A stretch of 64,000 bases of DNA, taken from assembly GCF_947496855.1 (NCBI RefSeq), contig NZ_CANMED010000003.1:186001-250000 (forward strand), written 5' to 3'. Shown piece by piece: positions 17,734-28,073 of the stretch. The translations under genes and the position numbers were made by a program. The notes beneath the pieces are model-generated. The model was given only the letters and a program-made list of their open reading frames with translations. It was not told the DNA's origin and searched no databases. How positions within the stretch are numbered: position 1 is the first letter of the stretch; every line of letters starts with the position of its first letter. Source of the stretch: an uncultured Aquimarina sp. Its GTDB lineage: Bacteria; Bacteroidota; Bacteroidia; Flavobacteriales; Flavobacteriaceae.

Positions 17734-19257
17734 ATGAAACATATTTTTAAATTCCGAAATAGAAACATAAATCTTAAGATTTGCGTGCTGTTTACTATTA
17801 CATTGTTTACGTTATCTTGTGACTTAGATGAAGAAGTGATTTCTTTTAGAACTGATTCTAATTTCTATGCTAATCAGGATGAATTAAACCGAGGAGTAAT
17901 AGCTACGTATTCAGGGCTATACGAAGTGCTAGAAGCAGAATGGAGTGTTACCGAACAACGCAGTGACAATACATTTACTGATCCTGATGCTTCTCCTGAA
18001 TCTAATTTTCAAAACTTTACGCTTGACAGATATCAGGTAGAAACAAATAATACACTAAACCAAGAATATTATGCTGCTTCTTATAAGGCAATAGCCCTAG
18101 CCAATAGAGTTATTGCAAACCTAGATGTTGCAGAAGATGAAAGTTTGCGAAACCAATATGAGGGCGAAGCTAAATTCATAAGAGCTTTATTACACTTCAA
18201 TCTTACTCGATTGTATGGTAGTATTATTATTTCTGATCAAATTGTTATTGGAGAAGAAGGACTACTATTAGCTAGACAGGCACAAACCGAGGTATATGAC
18301 TTTATCATACAAGATCTATTAGATGCTGTAGCGTTTTTACCAGATTCCTATGATGAATCAGAGTTTGGAAGAGCTACTAGTATTGCTGCAAGAACGATAC
18401 TAGGTAAAGTATATTTAACATCGCCAGAAAGAGATCTAGAAGCAGCCATTACACAATTAGAGTATGTAAGAGACCAAAGTGATCGAGATTTAGTCAATAA
18501 TTATGATCTATTATTTGATGAGAACAATGAAATCAATGAAGAGGTTATATTTTCTGTTCGTTATGAAACAGGGTTGATTGGTTTAGGATCCATATTCCCA
18601 AATCTATTCGCTCCTGTTCGTAGTACTGGATCTATATTAGGAGTATTTGGAGACGGAGATGGTCGTAATATTCCTTCAGAAGATATGTCTAATGCTTATG
18701 AGGTAGGCGATGTTAGAAAAGCAAGCTCTATGGCAGATGGCTTTACCATAGAAAATGACGATGGTCCAGAAGATGATGAATTTAGATTAGATAAATATGT
18801 CTTGAAATATAATCCTACATCTGCATCCGCTGTAGAAGATGGACCCGTGGACTTTCCTGTAACAAGATATGCCGATGTACTCTTAATGTTATCAGAAGCA
18901 TATGTTGATGCTAGAGGAATTTCGGAAGCACTAACAGAGTTTAATAAGGTTCGTGTACGTGCTGACCTAGAGCCTTTAACAGAAGCAGACACTCCTTCTT
19001 CATTTGCTTTTAGACTAGCATTAGAACAAGAACGTCGTGTGGAGTTTGCTTTCGAAAATCATAGATTATTTGATTTATTAAGAACTGGAAGAACATTGGC
19101 AGTACTGAATGCACACTTTAATACAGAGTTTGCATATAATGATCCAGACAATCCAGATCGCGGTGCTGGACCCATAGCTAATTTTCAATTATTACTACCA
19201 ATACCACAAAGAGAAATTGACAACAATCCTAATTTAGCTCAAAACATAGGTTATTAA
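17734..19257 (+). CDS. susD: SusD/RagB glycan-binding lipoprotein
   Basis: The 507-residue protein has a lipoprotein signal with the lipid cysteine at Cys29 (TLSC), then TPR-like helices typical of SusD. The C-terminal region holds RYADVLLMLSEAYVDA and the closing LLPIPQREIDNNPNLAQN, the family end motif. It should cap the SusC barrel on the cell surface and bind alginate oligomers. The stop codon shares a base with the start of the PL6 lyase, so the two are coupled. Confidence 0.95.
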   Translation: MKHIFKFRNRNINLKICVLFTITLFTLSCDLDEEVISFRTDSNFYANQDELNRGVIATYSGLYEVLEAEWSVTEQRSDNTFTDPDASPESNFQNFTLDRYQVETNNTLNQEYYAASYKAIALANRVIANLDVAEDESLRNQYEGEAKFIRALLHFNLTRLYGSIIISDQIVIGEEGLLLARQAQTEVYDFIIQDLLDAVAFLPDSYDESEFGRATSIAARTILGKVYLTSPERDLEAAITQLEYVRDQSDRDLVNNYDLLFDENNEINEEVIFSVRYETGLIGLGSIFPNLFAPVRSTGSILGVFGDGDGRNIPSEDMSNAYEVGDVRKASSMADGFTIENDDGPEDDEFRLDKYVLKYNPTSASAVEDGPVDFPVTRYADVLLMLSEAYVDARGISEALTEFNKVRVRADLEPLTEADTPSSFAFRLALEQERRVEFAFENHRLFDLLRTGRTLAVLNAHFNTEFAYNDPDNPDRGAGPIANFQLLLPIPQREIDNNPNLAQNIGY

Positions 19258-21680
19258 TGTCTAAAACTAAACAACATATCATTCCTAGAATACTATCAAT
19301 CTTTCTATTTTTTATTGGATGTATTGGTTATGCTAACGAGATTAAAGTAGCTAATATTGATGAATTCAATACCGCTATGAAATCTATAAAAGCTGGTGAT
19401 CATATCATATTAAAAAATGGAGAATGGAAAGATGTCAAATTAGTAATAAAAGGTCAAGGAACTTCAGAAAATCCAATTATAATTGAAGCTGAAGAATCCG
19501 GTAAGGTATTCATTACCGGGGATTCCAATTTAAAAATGGCAGGATCTCATTTAATAGTTAAAGGTTTATGGTTTAAGAATGGTTTTACTTCTGGTAAGTC
19601 TGTGATTTCTTTTAGAGTAAATTCAAAAGAATTTGCAACACACTCTAGATTAACCGATTGTGCTATTACGTATTACAATCCAGATTCTAAAGCAACAGAT
19701 TCTAAGTGGGTAAGCGTTTGGGGCAAAAACAACAGATTAGATCATAATTATTTTTCAGGCAAAACTAATTCTGGCACTACCCTGGTAGTTTGGTTAAAAG
19801 GAGAAGAACATATCCAAAATAATCATAGAATTGATCACAATTATTTCGGAGAAAGACCTTCTTTAGGATTTAATGGTGGTGAAACAATCAGAATTGGAAC
19901 GAGTAAAAATTCATTATTATCATCCAGAACTATTGTAGAGGATAATGTTTTTGAAAAATGTAATGGAGAATTAGAAATCATTTCTAATAAATCTTGTGAT
20001 AACGTTTACCGTAACAACCTTTTTCTAGAAAGTGAAGGTGTACTGACTTTGAGACATGGGAATAGGTGTTTGATAGAAAGTAATGTTTTCATAGGAAATC
20101 AAAAGCCAAACACCGGAGGCATTAGAGTAATAAATGCTGGTCATGTTGTTAGAAATAATTTGATGATGAATTTAACTGGAGATGGTTTTAGAGGTCCGAT
20201 TGTAGTCATGAATGGTGTACCTAATAGTCCTGCTAACAGATATCATCGAGTAAAGGATGTTAACATTCAGAACAATACCATTATTAATTGTTCACCTATT
20301 CAGTTTTGTGCTGGAAGTGATAAGGAAAGATCATTAGCTCCAATAAATACTGTTTTCGCTAACAATCTAATTTTCAATGACGAAAATGGTGATATTGCAA
20401 CAGTACATGATAAACTAGATGGGATTAAATTCTATGGAAATATTCTTGATTCCGAAAAAAGTTTTAATCAATCAGGTTTTTCAAAGGTAAAAGTCAACTG
20501 GGATACTTTAGATGACATTCTTTATATACCCAAAGTTACTAATGAAGAGTTAATCAAAAATTCTAAATCTGAAAACAAATCACCTAAGCTTGATATTACT
20601 GGAGCTAAGAGAAATACTTTTATTGCCGGAGCATATAATCCTGGTAATAATAAACTTCCCAAGGCACTTATTTTAAAAAGTGGTACTTCTTGGGATTCAA
20701 AAGTAACACCTCAGAAAACAATAATAGAACCTGAAATTATTGAAGTAGAACCTGGTATAGGGACCTTACGTAAAGCACTAAAAAAAGCTTCTTCAGGCAG
20801 TACCCTTAAACTTAAATCAGGAGAATACATTTTAGAAAAAGGGATAAAAATTCCGTCTAGTGTTACTATCCAAGGAAACTCTAAAGACAAAAAACCTTTA
20901 TTAAAAGTAAAAGAAGGCTTAGAAAAAAACCCGACTTATTTCTTTAGAGTTGAAAGAGGCAATACCTTACGATTAAATAATCTTGAAATATCAGGAGACT
21001 TAAGTACCCCAATAAAATATGCAGTAGTCTCTCCTGATAAGGGTATATCTGAAGCTTATTCTGTATTTATTGATAATTGTCATATTCATGGCTTCAAAAA
21101 CAAAAAAGGTGGAAGCATATACAAAGCCTATAAAGGAACCTTTGCTGACACTGTTAGTATTGTAAATTCCAGAATTGAAAATGCTTATAGAGGAATTAAT
21201 TTATCTGAAGAAAAAGATGATAACGGAAAATACAGTGCTCAAGTATTACATATTGATAATACAATTTTTAAGGATATCGATCAATGGGCTGTAAATTATT
21301 ATCGAGGTGGAACTGATGAGTCAACTTTAGGTGGAAAACTTATAATTGATAATTCTGTATTCAGCAATGTAGGTAATACAGAAAAGGGTACGGTAATTAG
21401 GAATAAAGGTATCGTATCTGTTGAGATTCATAATTCAGTATTTGAAAAAAGCTATAAAGTTGTGAATCCTGTGAATCTAAAAGGAAACAAAAATAGTATT
21501 AGTAACTGTGTCATTTTTGACTGTGGTACAGTAGAAATAACAAAAGGAGCATCTTCTAAAGATGTGATGTATAAAAACCCAAAATGGGAAGATAAAAACA
21601 ATTTCATTCCAAGTGAGAAATCACCGTTACTTAAAACACAACGTATCGGATTGAAGTCGGTAGCAATAAAACAAAATTAA
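19257..21680 (+). CDS. PL6 alginate lyase with two parallel beta-helix domains
   Basis: The 807-residue protein has a signal peptide (about 1-26) and an N-terminal chondroitinase-B-like beta-helix, as in PL6 poly(mannuronate/guluronate) lyases. The PL6 catalytic pair is visible as Lys245 in ISNKSCDNVYRNN and Arg266 in LTLRHGNRC. From about residue 500 a second beta-helix begins (IIEVEPGIGTLRKALKKASSG), as in the long two-helix PL6 enzymes. It depolymerises alginate by beta-elimination, probably in the periplasm or at the surface. Whether it prefers G-G, M-G or M-M bonds cannot be told. Confidence 0.9.
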   Translation: MSKTKQHIIPRILSIFLFFIGCIGYANEIKVANIDEFNTAMKSIKAGDHIILKNGEWKDVKLVIKGQGTSENPIIIEAEESGKVFITGDSNLKMAGSHLIVKGLWFKNGFTSGKSVISFRVNSKEFATHSRLTDCAITYYNPDSKATDSKWVSVWGKNNRLDHNYFSGKTNSGTTLVVWLKGEEHIQNNHRIDHNYFGERPSLGFNGGETIRIGTSKNSLLSSRTIVEDNVFEKCNGELEIISNKSCDNVYRNNLFLESEGVLTLRHGNRCLIESNVFIGNQKPNTGGIRVINAGHVVRNNLMMNLTGDGFRGPIVVMNGVPNSPANRYHRVKDVNIQNNTIINCSPIQFCAGSDKERSLAPINTVFANNLIFNDENGDIATVHDKLDGIKFYGNILDSEKSFNQSGFSKVKVNWDTLDDILYIPKVTNEELIKNSKSENKSPKLDITGAKRNTFIAGAYNPGNNKLPKALILKSGTSWDSKVTPQKTIIEPEIIEVEPGIGTLRKALKKASSGSTLKLKSGEYILEKGIKIPSSVTIQGNSKDKKPLLKVKEGLEKNPTYFFRVERGNTLRLNNLEISGDLSTPIKYAVVSPDKGISEAYSVFIDNCHIHGFKNKKGGSIYKAYKGTFADTVSIVNSRIENAYRGINLSEEKDDNGKYSAQVLHIDNTIFKDIDQWAVNYYRGGTDESTLGGKLIIDNSVFSNVGNTEKGTVIRNKGIVSVEIHNSVFEKSYKVVNPVNLKGNKNSISNCVIFDCGTVEITKGASSKDVMYKNPKWEDKNNFIPSEKSPLLKTQRIGLKSVAIKQN

Positions 21681-21692
21681 CACCATAGAATT

Positions 21693-23240
21693 ATGAAAAA
21701 TTATGAAGCATCTTTCAAGAGAATCTTAGCTGGGCTATTGGTTTTCTGTTTAATGTTGATATTTGTAATATCCTCATCCTGTGATGCGGATATAGAAGTG
21801 GATCAGACCGTTGAAGAAATAGAATCCGCAACTCCAATAATCTCTAGTTTTTCTCCACCAAGTGCAGAAATACTTGAAGATGTACTTGTAGAAGGAGAGT
21901 TTTTACAATTCGTAGATAGAGCAACTATTGGTGGTATTCCTACCGAAATTAAAAGTAAGATTAGTGATACTCAAATTTTACTTAGAGTTGACCCTGCTGT
22001 TGTTTCAGGACAAATTGTACTTATTAATGATTTAAGTAGACAAGGTGCAGAAAACTTAGAGTTTACAGCTACCTCAACAGAAAGTTTAACTGTATCATAT
22101 CCTGTACCCTCTGTAGAAAGTACAATACCAAGTGAAGCTACGGCAAATGACTTATTAATTATAGAAGGTGCTAATCTTGGTGTAGTATCGAGCGTTACAT
22201 TTGGGGGAGTTGCTGGTGTGATATCTTTCCAAGAAAGCGGTGTGATTGTAGTAACAGTTCCAAACCCAGGAACTTTAGACCCTGTTTCTGTAAATCTAAC
22301 GTATAACAGTAATAGTGGAGAAATCTCACAAGAGTTAAGCTCTTCTTTTCTAGTTAACATTCCTACTCCTGAACCTAGTAATGTCCCTAGAATAATGACA
22401 AGAGATAATGTTGTAACAATCGTTGGAAACAATATAAACTTCACAACATCTGTGACCGTAGATGGTACTGAAGCAGTTATTACCACCACCACCACTGAAT
22501 TAACCTTTATGGTGCCTGCAGATGTCCAAACTGGTATTACCGAAGTTATCATTACGGATACAGAAATGCGTCAAACCGTATTTAATATACCTTATATTAA
22601 TGGACCATATTATGAATATTATGATTTTGACAGCAAAGCTCTGCAAACTGTAAGAGATAATAAAAATGATCCTACAGAAGTTGTATTATCCATTGGAGAA
22701 GAAGAATCAGAACAACCAAGGTTCACTGGAATGACGGAACCTTTCGGAAGTAGATATTTACATTTAGATTATCCAAAAGCAACCACTAGTACCTTAGCAT
22801 CAATTTATTGTTATGATTTTAGTGATGATTTTGGTACCGAAGAAATGGGAGAAGAATCAGCCGCTTTATTAGATCCTGCAGGTAGATTTGGTGGTGATCC
22901 TGTTTTACATTTTTGGATGAGAATCAATGGTGCAAATTGTAGAACAAAGATTTATCTAGGAACTTCAAGCGCTCAGCGTAGAGAATCTAATGGACCACTT
23001 TTAGATACGGCAGGAGAATGGGTTTTAGTAGCTGTAAGACTTAATGGATTTATGGATAGTGCAGCAGATTTTTCTAGATTTCATTTGCGTCTTACTGCAG
23101 GTAGTTCTTCAGATAATATACCTAGATCAGCCGACTACGATTGGATAATTGTGACAGATAGAGTATTAACAGAGTTTGGAGCTGTAGATTACTCAGCAGC
23201 TTCTATTACAGATGAGACTAACTGGAAAGATCAAGGTTAA
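21693..23240 (+). CDS. IPT/TIG-domain surface lipoprotein, probable alginate-binding protein of the Sus system
   Basis: The 515-residue protein has a lipoprotein signal with the lipid cysteine at about 30 (SSSC), then three immunoglobulin-like IPT/TIG repeats. These start near ATPIISSFSPPSAEI, VPSVESTIPSEATAND and NVPRIMTRDNVVTIVG. A C-terminal beta-sandwich of about 220 residues (YYEYYDFDSKALQTV onward) resembles a carbohydrate-binding module. Such proteins occupy the SusE/SusF place in Bacteroidota loci and hold glycan at the cell surface. No catalytic motif was seen. It lies between the PL6 and PL17 genes. Confidence 0.82.
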   Translation: MKNYEASFKRILAGLLVFCLMLIFVISSSCDADIEVDQTVEEIESATPIISSFSPPSAEILEDVLVEGEFLQFVDRATIGGIPTEIKSKISDTQILLRVDPAVVSGQIVLINDLSRQGAENLEFTATSTESLTVSYPVPSVESTIPSEATANDLLIIEGANLGVVSSVTFGGVAGVISFQESGVIVVTVPNPGTLDPVSVNLTYNSNSGEISQELSSSFLVNIPTPEPSNVPRIMTRDNVVTIVGNNINFTTSVTVDGTEAVITTTTTELTFMVPADVQTGITEVIITDTEMRQTVFNIPYINGPYYEYYDFDSKALQTVRDNKNDPTEVVLSIGEEESEQPRFTGMTEPFGSRYLHLDYPKATTSTLASIYCYDFSDDFGTEEMGEESAALLDPAGRFGGDPVLHFWMRINGANCRTKIYLGTSSAQRRESNGPLLDTAGEWVLVAVRLNGFMDSAADFSRFHLRLTAGSSSDNIPRSADYDWIIVTDRVLTEFGAVDYSAASITDETNWKDQG

Positions 23241-23274
23241 AAAACGATAAATAACAAATCTTATAAAATCATAA

Positions 23275-25536
23275 ATGATCCAATCACCTTTATATACTAT
23301 TAGATTAAGGTTAGGCACTCTTTGCCTAACCCTAATCCTTAGTGTTTTAAGTTTTGGCTGTAATAAAAAAGAACACCCCGAAGTCAAAACAGAAATCAAA
23401 AATCAAAAACCCACACTTTTATTATCTACTTCTGAAGCTAATGAAATTAAAAAATTATTAAGCACAAATGATGTTTTAAAAGTCTCCTTTGAACAGCATA
23501 AAGAAAAAGCTGACAAAGCAATACTAAATGGTATTGAGGTGCCTACTCCAAAAGACCCCGGTGGTGGATATACTCATGAAAAACATAAACGTAATTATGG
23601 AGAAATGTATGCTGCCGGAATTGCATATACAATTACTGAAGACACGAAATACTCTAAATTTGTAACGAATATGTTATTAGCATATGCTAAAATGTATCCT
23701 AATTTACCTCTACATCCCAAAAGCAAAGAAAATCATCCAGCTGGGAAGCTTTTCTGGCAAGGATTAAATGAAAGCGTTTGGTTAGTAAATTCAATACAGG
23801 CATATAATCTAGTAAGTGATGTAATTTCTAAAGAAGACAAAACAATAATAGAAGATAATGTTTTTAAGAAAGTAGCAGAATTTATTAGTGTTGATTCTAA
23901 AAAAACCTTCAATAAAATACATAATCATGGAACCTGGGCAGTAGCGGGCGTTGGTATGACAGGATATGTTCTCAAAGATCAGGATATGGTTGACCGTGCT
24001 CTGTACGGAAGTAATAAAGATAAAGAAACAGGCTTTCTTAAGCAGATAGATATGCTTTTCTCTCCTGAAGGATATTATTCTGAAGGTCCTTATTACCAGC
24101 GATATGCTATGATGCCTTTTATGCTTTTCGCTCAAGCAATCCAGATAAATCAACCTGATTTAAAAATCTTCGAATACCGAGATCAATTGTTAGGTAAAGC
24201 GGTAACCACAGTATTGCAACTAACTGATGAAAATGGCGCTTTTTTTCCTTTTAATGATGCATTAAAAGAAAAGAACTATTTAACCAGTGAATTGATATTT
24301 GCCAGCAATATTGCATACGCCTACTACAAAGATAACTCGCTACTGCCTATTGCTTTAGCACATAAAAAAGTTAGTATATCAGGTGCTGGGCTTGAAGTTG
24401 CAAAAGCTTTACAGAGCTTTAAACCAAAACCGTACGAAAAAAAACCATTATTAATTACAGACGGAAAGGATGGAAATGATGGTGCGTTAGCATTGTTACG
24501 TATCTCCAACGGTAAAAAAGATAAAAAACTAACAACAGTTTTTAAATTTGCTTCTCAAGGGATGGGCCACGGACATTTTGATAGGCTTTCTCTATTTCTA
24601 TATGATGGAAAACAAGAAATTTTACAAGACTATGGTGCTGCTAGATTTCTGAATGTAGAATCTAAACAAGGAGGAAGATATTTACCTGAAAATAAAACTT
24701 GGGCAAAACAAACGATAGCTCACAATACGGTAACAGTAGATGAAACTTCCCAATTTGGCGCTAATGTAAAAGCATCAAGTAAAGTAAACCCACAATTGCT
24801 TTTTTCAAACTTAAAAGACACTAATTTTCAAATTGTTAGTGCCAAAGAAGAGAATGCGTATGAGGGAGTGAAAATGCAAAGAACATTAACTTTAATTAAA
24901 AGTCAAACAACCGAAAGGCCTCCTTTTATAATTGATGTATATGCTATTAAATCTAAAGAAACACATCAATATGACCTTAATTTCATGTATCAAGGACAGG
25001 TAATGGAAGCTAATTTTGAATATGCAAAAGAACATACATTATCCCCTCTTGGAGTTAAAAACGGGTATCAACATCTATGGAAACTTGCAGAAGGCAAAAG
25101 TGGTAACAACTTTGCTACTTTAACTTGGTTAAATCAAAATAGCTTCTACTCTATCTCAAGTTTAATTAACACAGAAAGTAAAATGTTTTTTTCCAGATTG
25201 GGAGCTAATGATCCTAATTTTAATCTTAGAAATGATTCCTCTTACATGCTACGAGAAGATGACAAAAAAGATCACGTTTTTGTAAACATTATAGAACCTC
25301 ACGGTAATTTTGATCCAAAACTCGAATCAGTTCAGAATCCTCATTCTGATGTTAAAAATATTCAATTAATTTTTTCGGATGATGACTATACAATCGTAAA
25401 GGTAACTTTCAAAAATAATGAGAACTATACATTAATGATTGTTAATCAAGAACACGATCCTCATAAACAGCACAAAGTCGCTATTGATAATCAAGAATAT
25501 CAATGGACAGGAAATTATAATTTAAAAACCAACTAA
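23275..25536 (+). CDS. PL17 exo-acting oligoalginate lyase, lipoprotein
   Basis: The 753-residue lipoprotein (lipid cysteine 29 in LSFGC) has an N-terminal alpha/alpha toroid and a C-terminal heparinase II/III-like beta-sandwich, the PL17 layout. Asn217-His218 in HNHGTWA and Tyr274 in EGPYYQRY are spaced as the catalytic Asn201-His202 and Tyr258 of Alg17C. GMGHGHFDRLSL supplies the second-domain histidine and metal region. It releases unsaturated uronate monomers from alginate oligomers, probably in the periplasm, feeding KdgF and the importer encoded next. A DEHU-forming role is inferred from family and context. Confidence 0.92.
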   Translation: MIQSPLYTIRLRLGTLCLTLILSVLSFGCNKKEHPEVKTEIKNQKPTLLLSTSEANEIKKLLSTNDVLKVSFEQHKEKADKAILNGIEVPTPKDPGGGYTHEKHKRNYGEMYAAGIAYTITEDTKYSKFVTNMLLAYAKMYPNLPLHPKSKENHPAGKLFWQGLNESVWLVNSIQAYNLVSDVISKEDKTIIEDNVFKKVAEFISVDSKKTFNKIHNHGTWAVAGVGMTGYVLKDQDMVDRALYGSNKDKETGFLKQIDMLFSPEGYYSEGPYYQRYAMMPFMLFAQAIQINQPDLKIFEYRDQLLGKAVTTVLQLTDENGAFFPFNDALKEKNYLTSELIFASNIAYAYYKDNSLLPIALAHKKVSISGAGLEVAKALQSFKPKPYEKKPLLITDGKDGNDGALALLRISNGKKDKKLTTVFKFASQGMGHGHFDRLSLFLYDGKQEILQDYGAARFLNVESKQGGRYLPENKTWAKQTIAHNTVTVDETSQFGANVKASSKVNPQLLFSNLKDTNFQIVSAKEENAYEGVKMQRTLTLIKSQTTERPPFIIDVYAIKSKETHQYDLNFMYQGQVMEANFEYAKEHTLSPLGVKNGYQHLWKLAEGKSGNNFATLTWLNQNSFYSISSLINTESKMFFSRLGANDPNFNLRNDSSYMLREDDKKDHVFVNIIEPHGNFDPKLESVQNPHSDVKNIQLIFSDDDYTIVKVTFKNNENYTLMIVNQEHDPHKQHKVAIDNQEYQWTGNYNLKTN

Positions 25537-25540
25537 AACT

Positions 25541-25909
25541 ATGGATTACTCTAAGATCAAGAGTGAAGTATTCTTTCAAACGAAAGAAAAACCTTGGGAA
25601 GATGCCGCTGAAGGTATAAAACGTCAAATGATAGGCTATGATATAAATATCATGATGGTTAAAGTAGACTTTCAAAAAGGAGCAATAGGCCAAATTCATG
25701 ATCATTTTCATTCTCAAACTACTTATGTAGAATCGGGAAGCTTTGAAGTTACTATCGGAGAAGAAAAAAAAGTATTAAATACCGGTGATGGTTTTTTTAT
25801 TCCACCAAACGTGCCTCACGGAGCCATTTGTCTTGAGGCAGGTGTATTAATCGATGTATTTAGCCCAATCCGAGAAGATTTTCTAGATATTTCATTTACG
25901 AAGAAATAA
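25541..25909 (+). CDS. kdgF: KdgF-type cupin, unsaturated uronate ring-opening enzyme
   Basis: This single-domain cupin of 122 residues has His53, His55, Gln59 and His93 placed as metal ligands (IHDHFHSQTTYVESG and PPNVPHGA). KdgF speeds the conversion of cyclic 4,5-unsaturated uronate to linear DEHU. The gene is 4 bases after the PL17 lyase and 4 bases before the transporter, as in other alginate and pectin loci. No signal peptide is seen, so the step is probably cytoplasmic. Confidence 0.9.
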   Translation: MDYSKIKSEVFFQTKEKPWEDAAEGIKRQMIGYDINIMMVKVDFQKGAIGQIHDHFHSQTTYVESGSFEVTIGEEKKVLNTGDGFFIPPNVPHGAICLEAGVLIDVFSPIREDFLDISFTKK

Positions 25910-25913
25910 AATC

Positions 25914-27218
25914 ATGAAAAAAATAAAAGGATTACGCTGGTGGGTTATAGGTTTAATTGCTTTAGCTACCGTAATTAATTATATCGATAGACAGTCACTT
26001 AGTGTATTGTGGCCAGATATTGCTGAAGAATTATATCCAGATAAGTCCACAGACGAACGAAAAGACATCTACGGTTGGATTTCATCAATTTTCTTATTTT
26101 CTTACGCTTTTGGTCAGGCGATTTTCGGAAAGATTTTTGACAAAATAGGAACACGATTAGGTTTTGCAATTTCTATAGGTTTCTGGTCTTTTGCAACTGC
26201 ATTACACGCATTAGCAAAGGGTTTTCTTAGTTTTTCAATCTTTAGATCTATATTAGGTATTGCTGAAGCAGGAAATTGGCCAGGTGCCGCAAAAGGAAAC
26301 GCGGAGTGGTTTCCTACTAAGGAACGTGCTTTTGCTCAAGGAATTTTCAACTCAGGAGCCGCCATTGGAGGTATCATATCAATTCCTGCAATTGCTTTTA
26401 TGACCATTCATTTTAGCTGGCAAACGATATTCATAATCATTGGACTTATGGGATTACTATGGTTAATCCCTTGGATGTTAATTGTGAAAGCTCCTCCTGG
26501 AAAACACCCTTGGCTTACTGAAGAAGAAAGAAACTATATTCTTGACAAATCAAACAACGCAGGTCAAGATGTAGAGAACAACGAACTCGATGAATACAAC
26601 CCAGAAACGGGTAAAATGCTATCTCATAAAGAGAGCTGGGGAGTAATGCTTGCATCTGCAGCAATCGACCCGATTTGGTGGTTGTTTGTATTCTGGATTC
26701 CTATCTATTTATCAGAAGTATATGGTATGGATGTTAAAGCCATTGGAATCTATGGCTGGGTACCCTATGTTGGAGCAATGATTGGTGCTTGGTTTGGAGG
26801 GCTTCTAGCTCAAAATCGTATTAAATCAGGTTGGAATATTAATAAAACCAGAAAGTTTGTTATCACCTTAGGCTGCTTAATTATGTTGCCATGTTTCTAT
26901 TTACTGACTGATCCTGGAAGTCCAGTTAATGCAGTAATAATTATGGCAATTATTCTTTTTGGATTCCAAACGGCTATTGGTAATATACAAACATTACCGA
27001 GTGATTTATTTGGAAAAAAGACAGTTGGAACACTAGCTGGTCTATCTGGAATGTCGGCAAAGTTTGCCGGAGTAGGTCTTACCGCATTAGTCTCTACATT
27101 AACAGCTGGAGGAAATTACACACCCGCATTTATAGTAGGTGCCGTTTTGACCTTAATAGTATTAGCAAGCGTATGGGTTTTATGTGGTAAAATCCAACCA
27201 CTAAAATCCAACCACTAA
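25914..27218 (+). CDS. MFS transporter, hexuronate/DEHU importer type
   Basis: This 434-residue inner-membrane carrier has about 12 hydrophobic segments and begins RWWVIGLIALATVINYIDRQSLSVLWPDI, the YIDR start typical of the anion:cation symporter branch (ExuT/GarP-like). A cytoplasmic loop lies between helices 6 and 7. Position after the lyase and KdgF suggests it imports unsaturated uronate or DEHU from the periplasm. The stop codon lies inside a 14-base tandem repeat, so the last residues may vary between strains. Confidence 0.87.
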   Translation: MKKIKGLRWWVIGLIALATVINYIDRQSLSVLWPDIAEELYPDKSTDERKDIYGWISSIFLFSYAFGQAIFGKIFDKIGTRLGFAISIGFWSFATALHALAKGFLSFSIFRSILGIAEAGNWPGAAKGNAEWFPTKERAFAQGIFNSGAAIGGIISIPAIAFMTIHFSWQTIFIIIGLMGLLWLIPWMLIVKAPPGKHPWLTEEERNYILDKSNNAGQDVENNELDEYNPETGKMLSHKESWGVMLASAAIDPIWWLFVFWIPIYLSEVYGMDVKAIGIYGWVPYVGAMIGAWFGGLLAQNRIKSGWNINKTRKFVITLGCLIMLPCFYLLTDPGSPVNAVIIMAIILFGFQTAIGNIQTLPSDLFGKKTVGTLAGLSGMSAKFAGVGLTALVSTLTAGGNYTPAFIVGAVLTLIVLASVWVLCGKIQPLKSNH

Positions 27219-27230
27219 AAGCCAACCAAT
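27189..27230 (+). repeat. Three tandem 14-base repeats across the MFS stop codon
   Basis: Two identical copies of AAAATCCAACCACT (27189-27202 and 27203-27216) are followed by a third with two changes (27217-27230). The unit is not a multiple of three, and the stop codon falls at the junction of copies 2 and 3. Gain or loss of a copy would change the C-terminus of the transporter. Confidence 0.85.
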
Positions 27231-27292
27231 AAATAGTAAATAGACATAAAATTAATCAACTATCAATAATTTATAATTAATAAAAAGAAAAA

Positions 27293-28054
27293 ATGAGTTT
27301 AAAAGGAAAAATAGCAATTATAACTGGCGCCACTGGCGGTATTGGTTTCGCAGTTGCACAAAGATTAGGTAGCGATGGATATACTGTAATCTTAAACGGC
27401 ATCGAGGATGATAAAGGAGCCAAAAGAGTAGAAGAGCTTGCAGCGCAAGGAATAACTGCTGAGTATTATGGATTCGACGTTACAAATGAAGAAGCAGTCA
27501 CTTCAAACATCGAAGCTATTGGAGAAAAATACGGCAAAATTGACCTACTAGTAAATAATGCTGGTGGATTAGGTGGTAGATCTAGATTTGAGGGAATGAC
27601 AACAGAATTTTATAGATCTGTAATGGCCTTAAACCTTGATTCAACTTTTTTTGCTTCTAGAGCCGCTATTCCTTATCTAAAAAAAGGAAATAATGCTTCT
27701 ATTATTAACTATACATCTAATGCAGGATGGACAGCTGGAGGCCCTGGAGCTGGAATTTACGGAACATCAAAAGCTGCAGTTAATGCTATAACCAGAGCAT
27801 TGGCTAAGGACCTTGCAGAATATAGTATTAGAGTTAATGCAGTATCTCCCGGTACCATCGACACTCCATTTCATGCGCAAATTAAATCTACGAAACCTGA
27901 AGTTTTTGCATCGTGGAAAAACAACATTATGTTAGGAAGGTTAGGACAACCAGAAGATGTTGCTTCTGTTGTTTCTTTCTTAGCAAGTGATGATGCTGCT
28001 TTTATAACTGCTGAAACTATTCAGATTGGTGGTGGACAAGCATTAGGTATTTAA
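27293..28054 (+). CDS. Short-chain dehydrogenase, probable DEHU reductase
   Basis: This 253-residue SDR has the cofactor loop TGATGGIG (11-18), NNAGG (88-92), and the catalytic Ser142, Tyr156 and Lys160 (YGTSK). In alginate loci this position is held by the reductase that turns DEHU into 2-keto-3-deoxygluconate using NAD(P)H. The sequence alone would fit many ketoreductases, so the substrate comes from context with KdgF before it and KdgK and KdgA after it. The 74-base gap upstream could contain a minor promoter. Confidence 0.87.
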   Translation: MSLKGKIAIITGATGGIGFAVAQRLGSDGYTVILNGIEDDKGAKRVEELAAQGITAEYYGFDVTNEEAVTSNIEAIGEKYGKIDLLVNNAGGLGGRSRFEGMTTEFYRSVMALNLDSTFFASRAAIPYLKKGNNASIINYTSNAGWTAGGPGAGIYGTSKAAVNAITRALAKDLAEYSIRVNAVSPGTIDTPFHAQIKSTKPEVFASWKNNIMLGRLGQPEDVASVVSFLASDDAAFITAETIQIGGGQALGI

Positions 28055-28073
28055 TTATAAAGAAGAACATAAA

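Noticed and set aside
22485..22497. Short ACC repeat in the IPT lipoprotein gene
   Set aside because: Four ACC codons for threonine in a coding stretch; too short to be a meaningful repeat array.
21971..22552. Long open frame on the minus strand opposite the IPT/TIG lipoprotein gene
   Set aside because: It has low-complexity Val/Thr composition, no family features, and lies fully inside a well supported gene with normal codon use.
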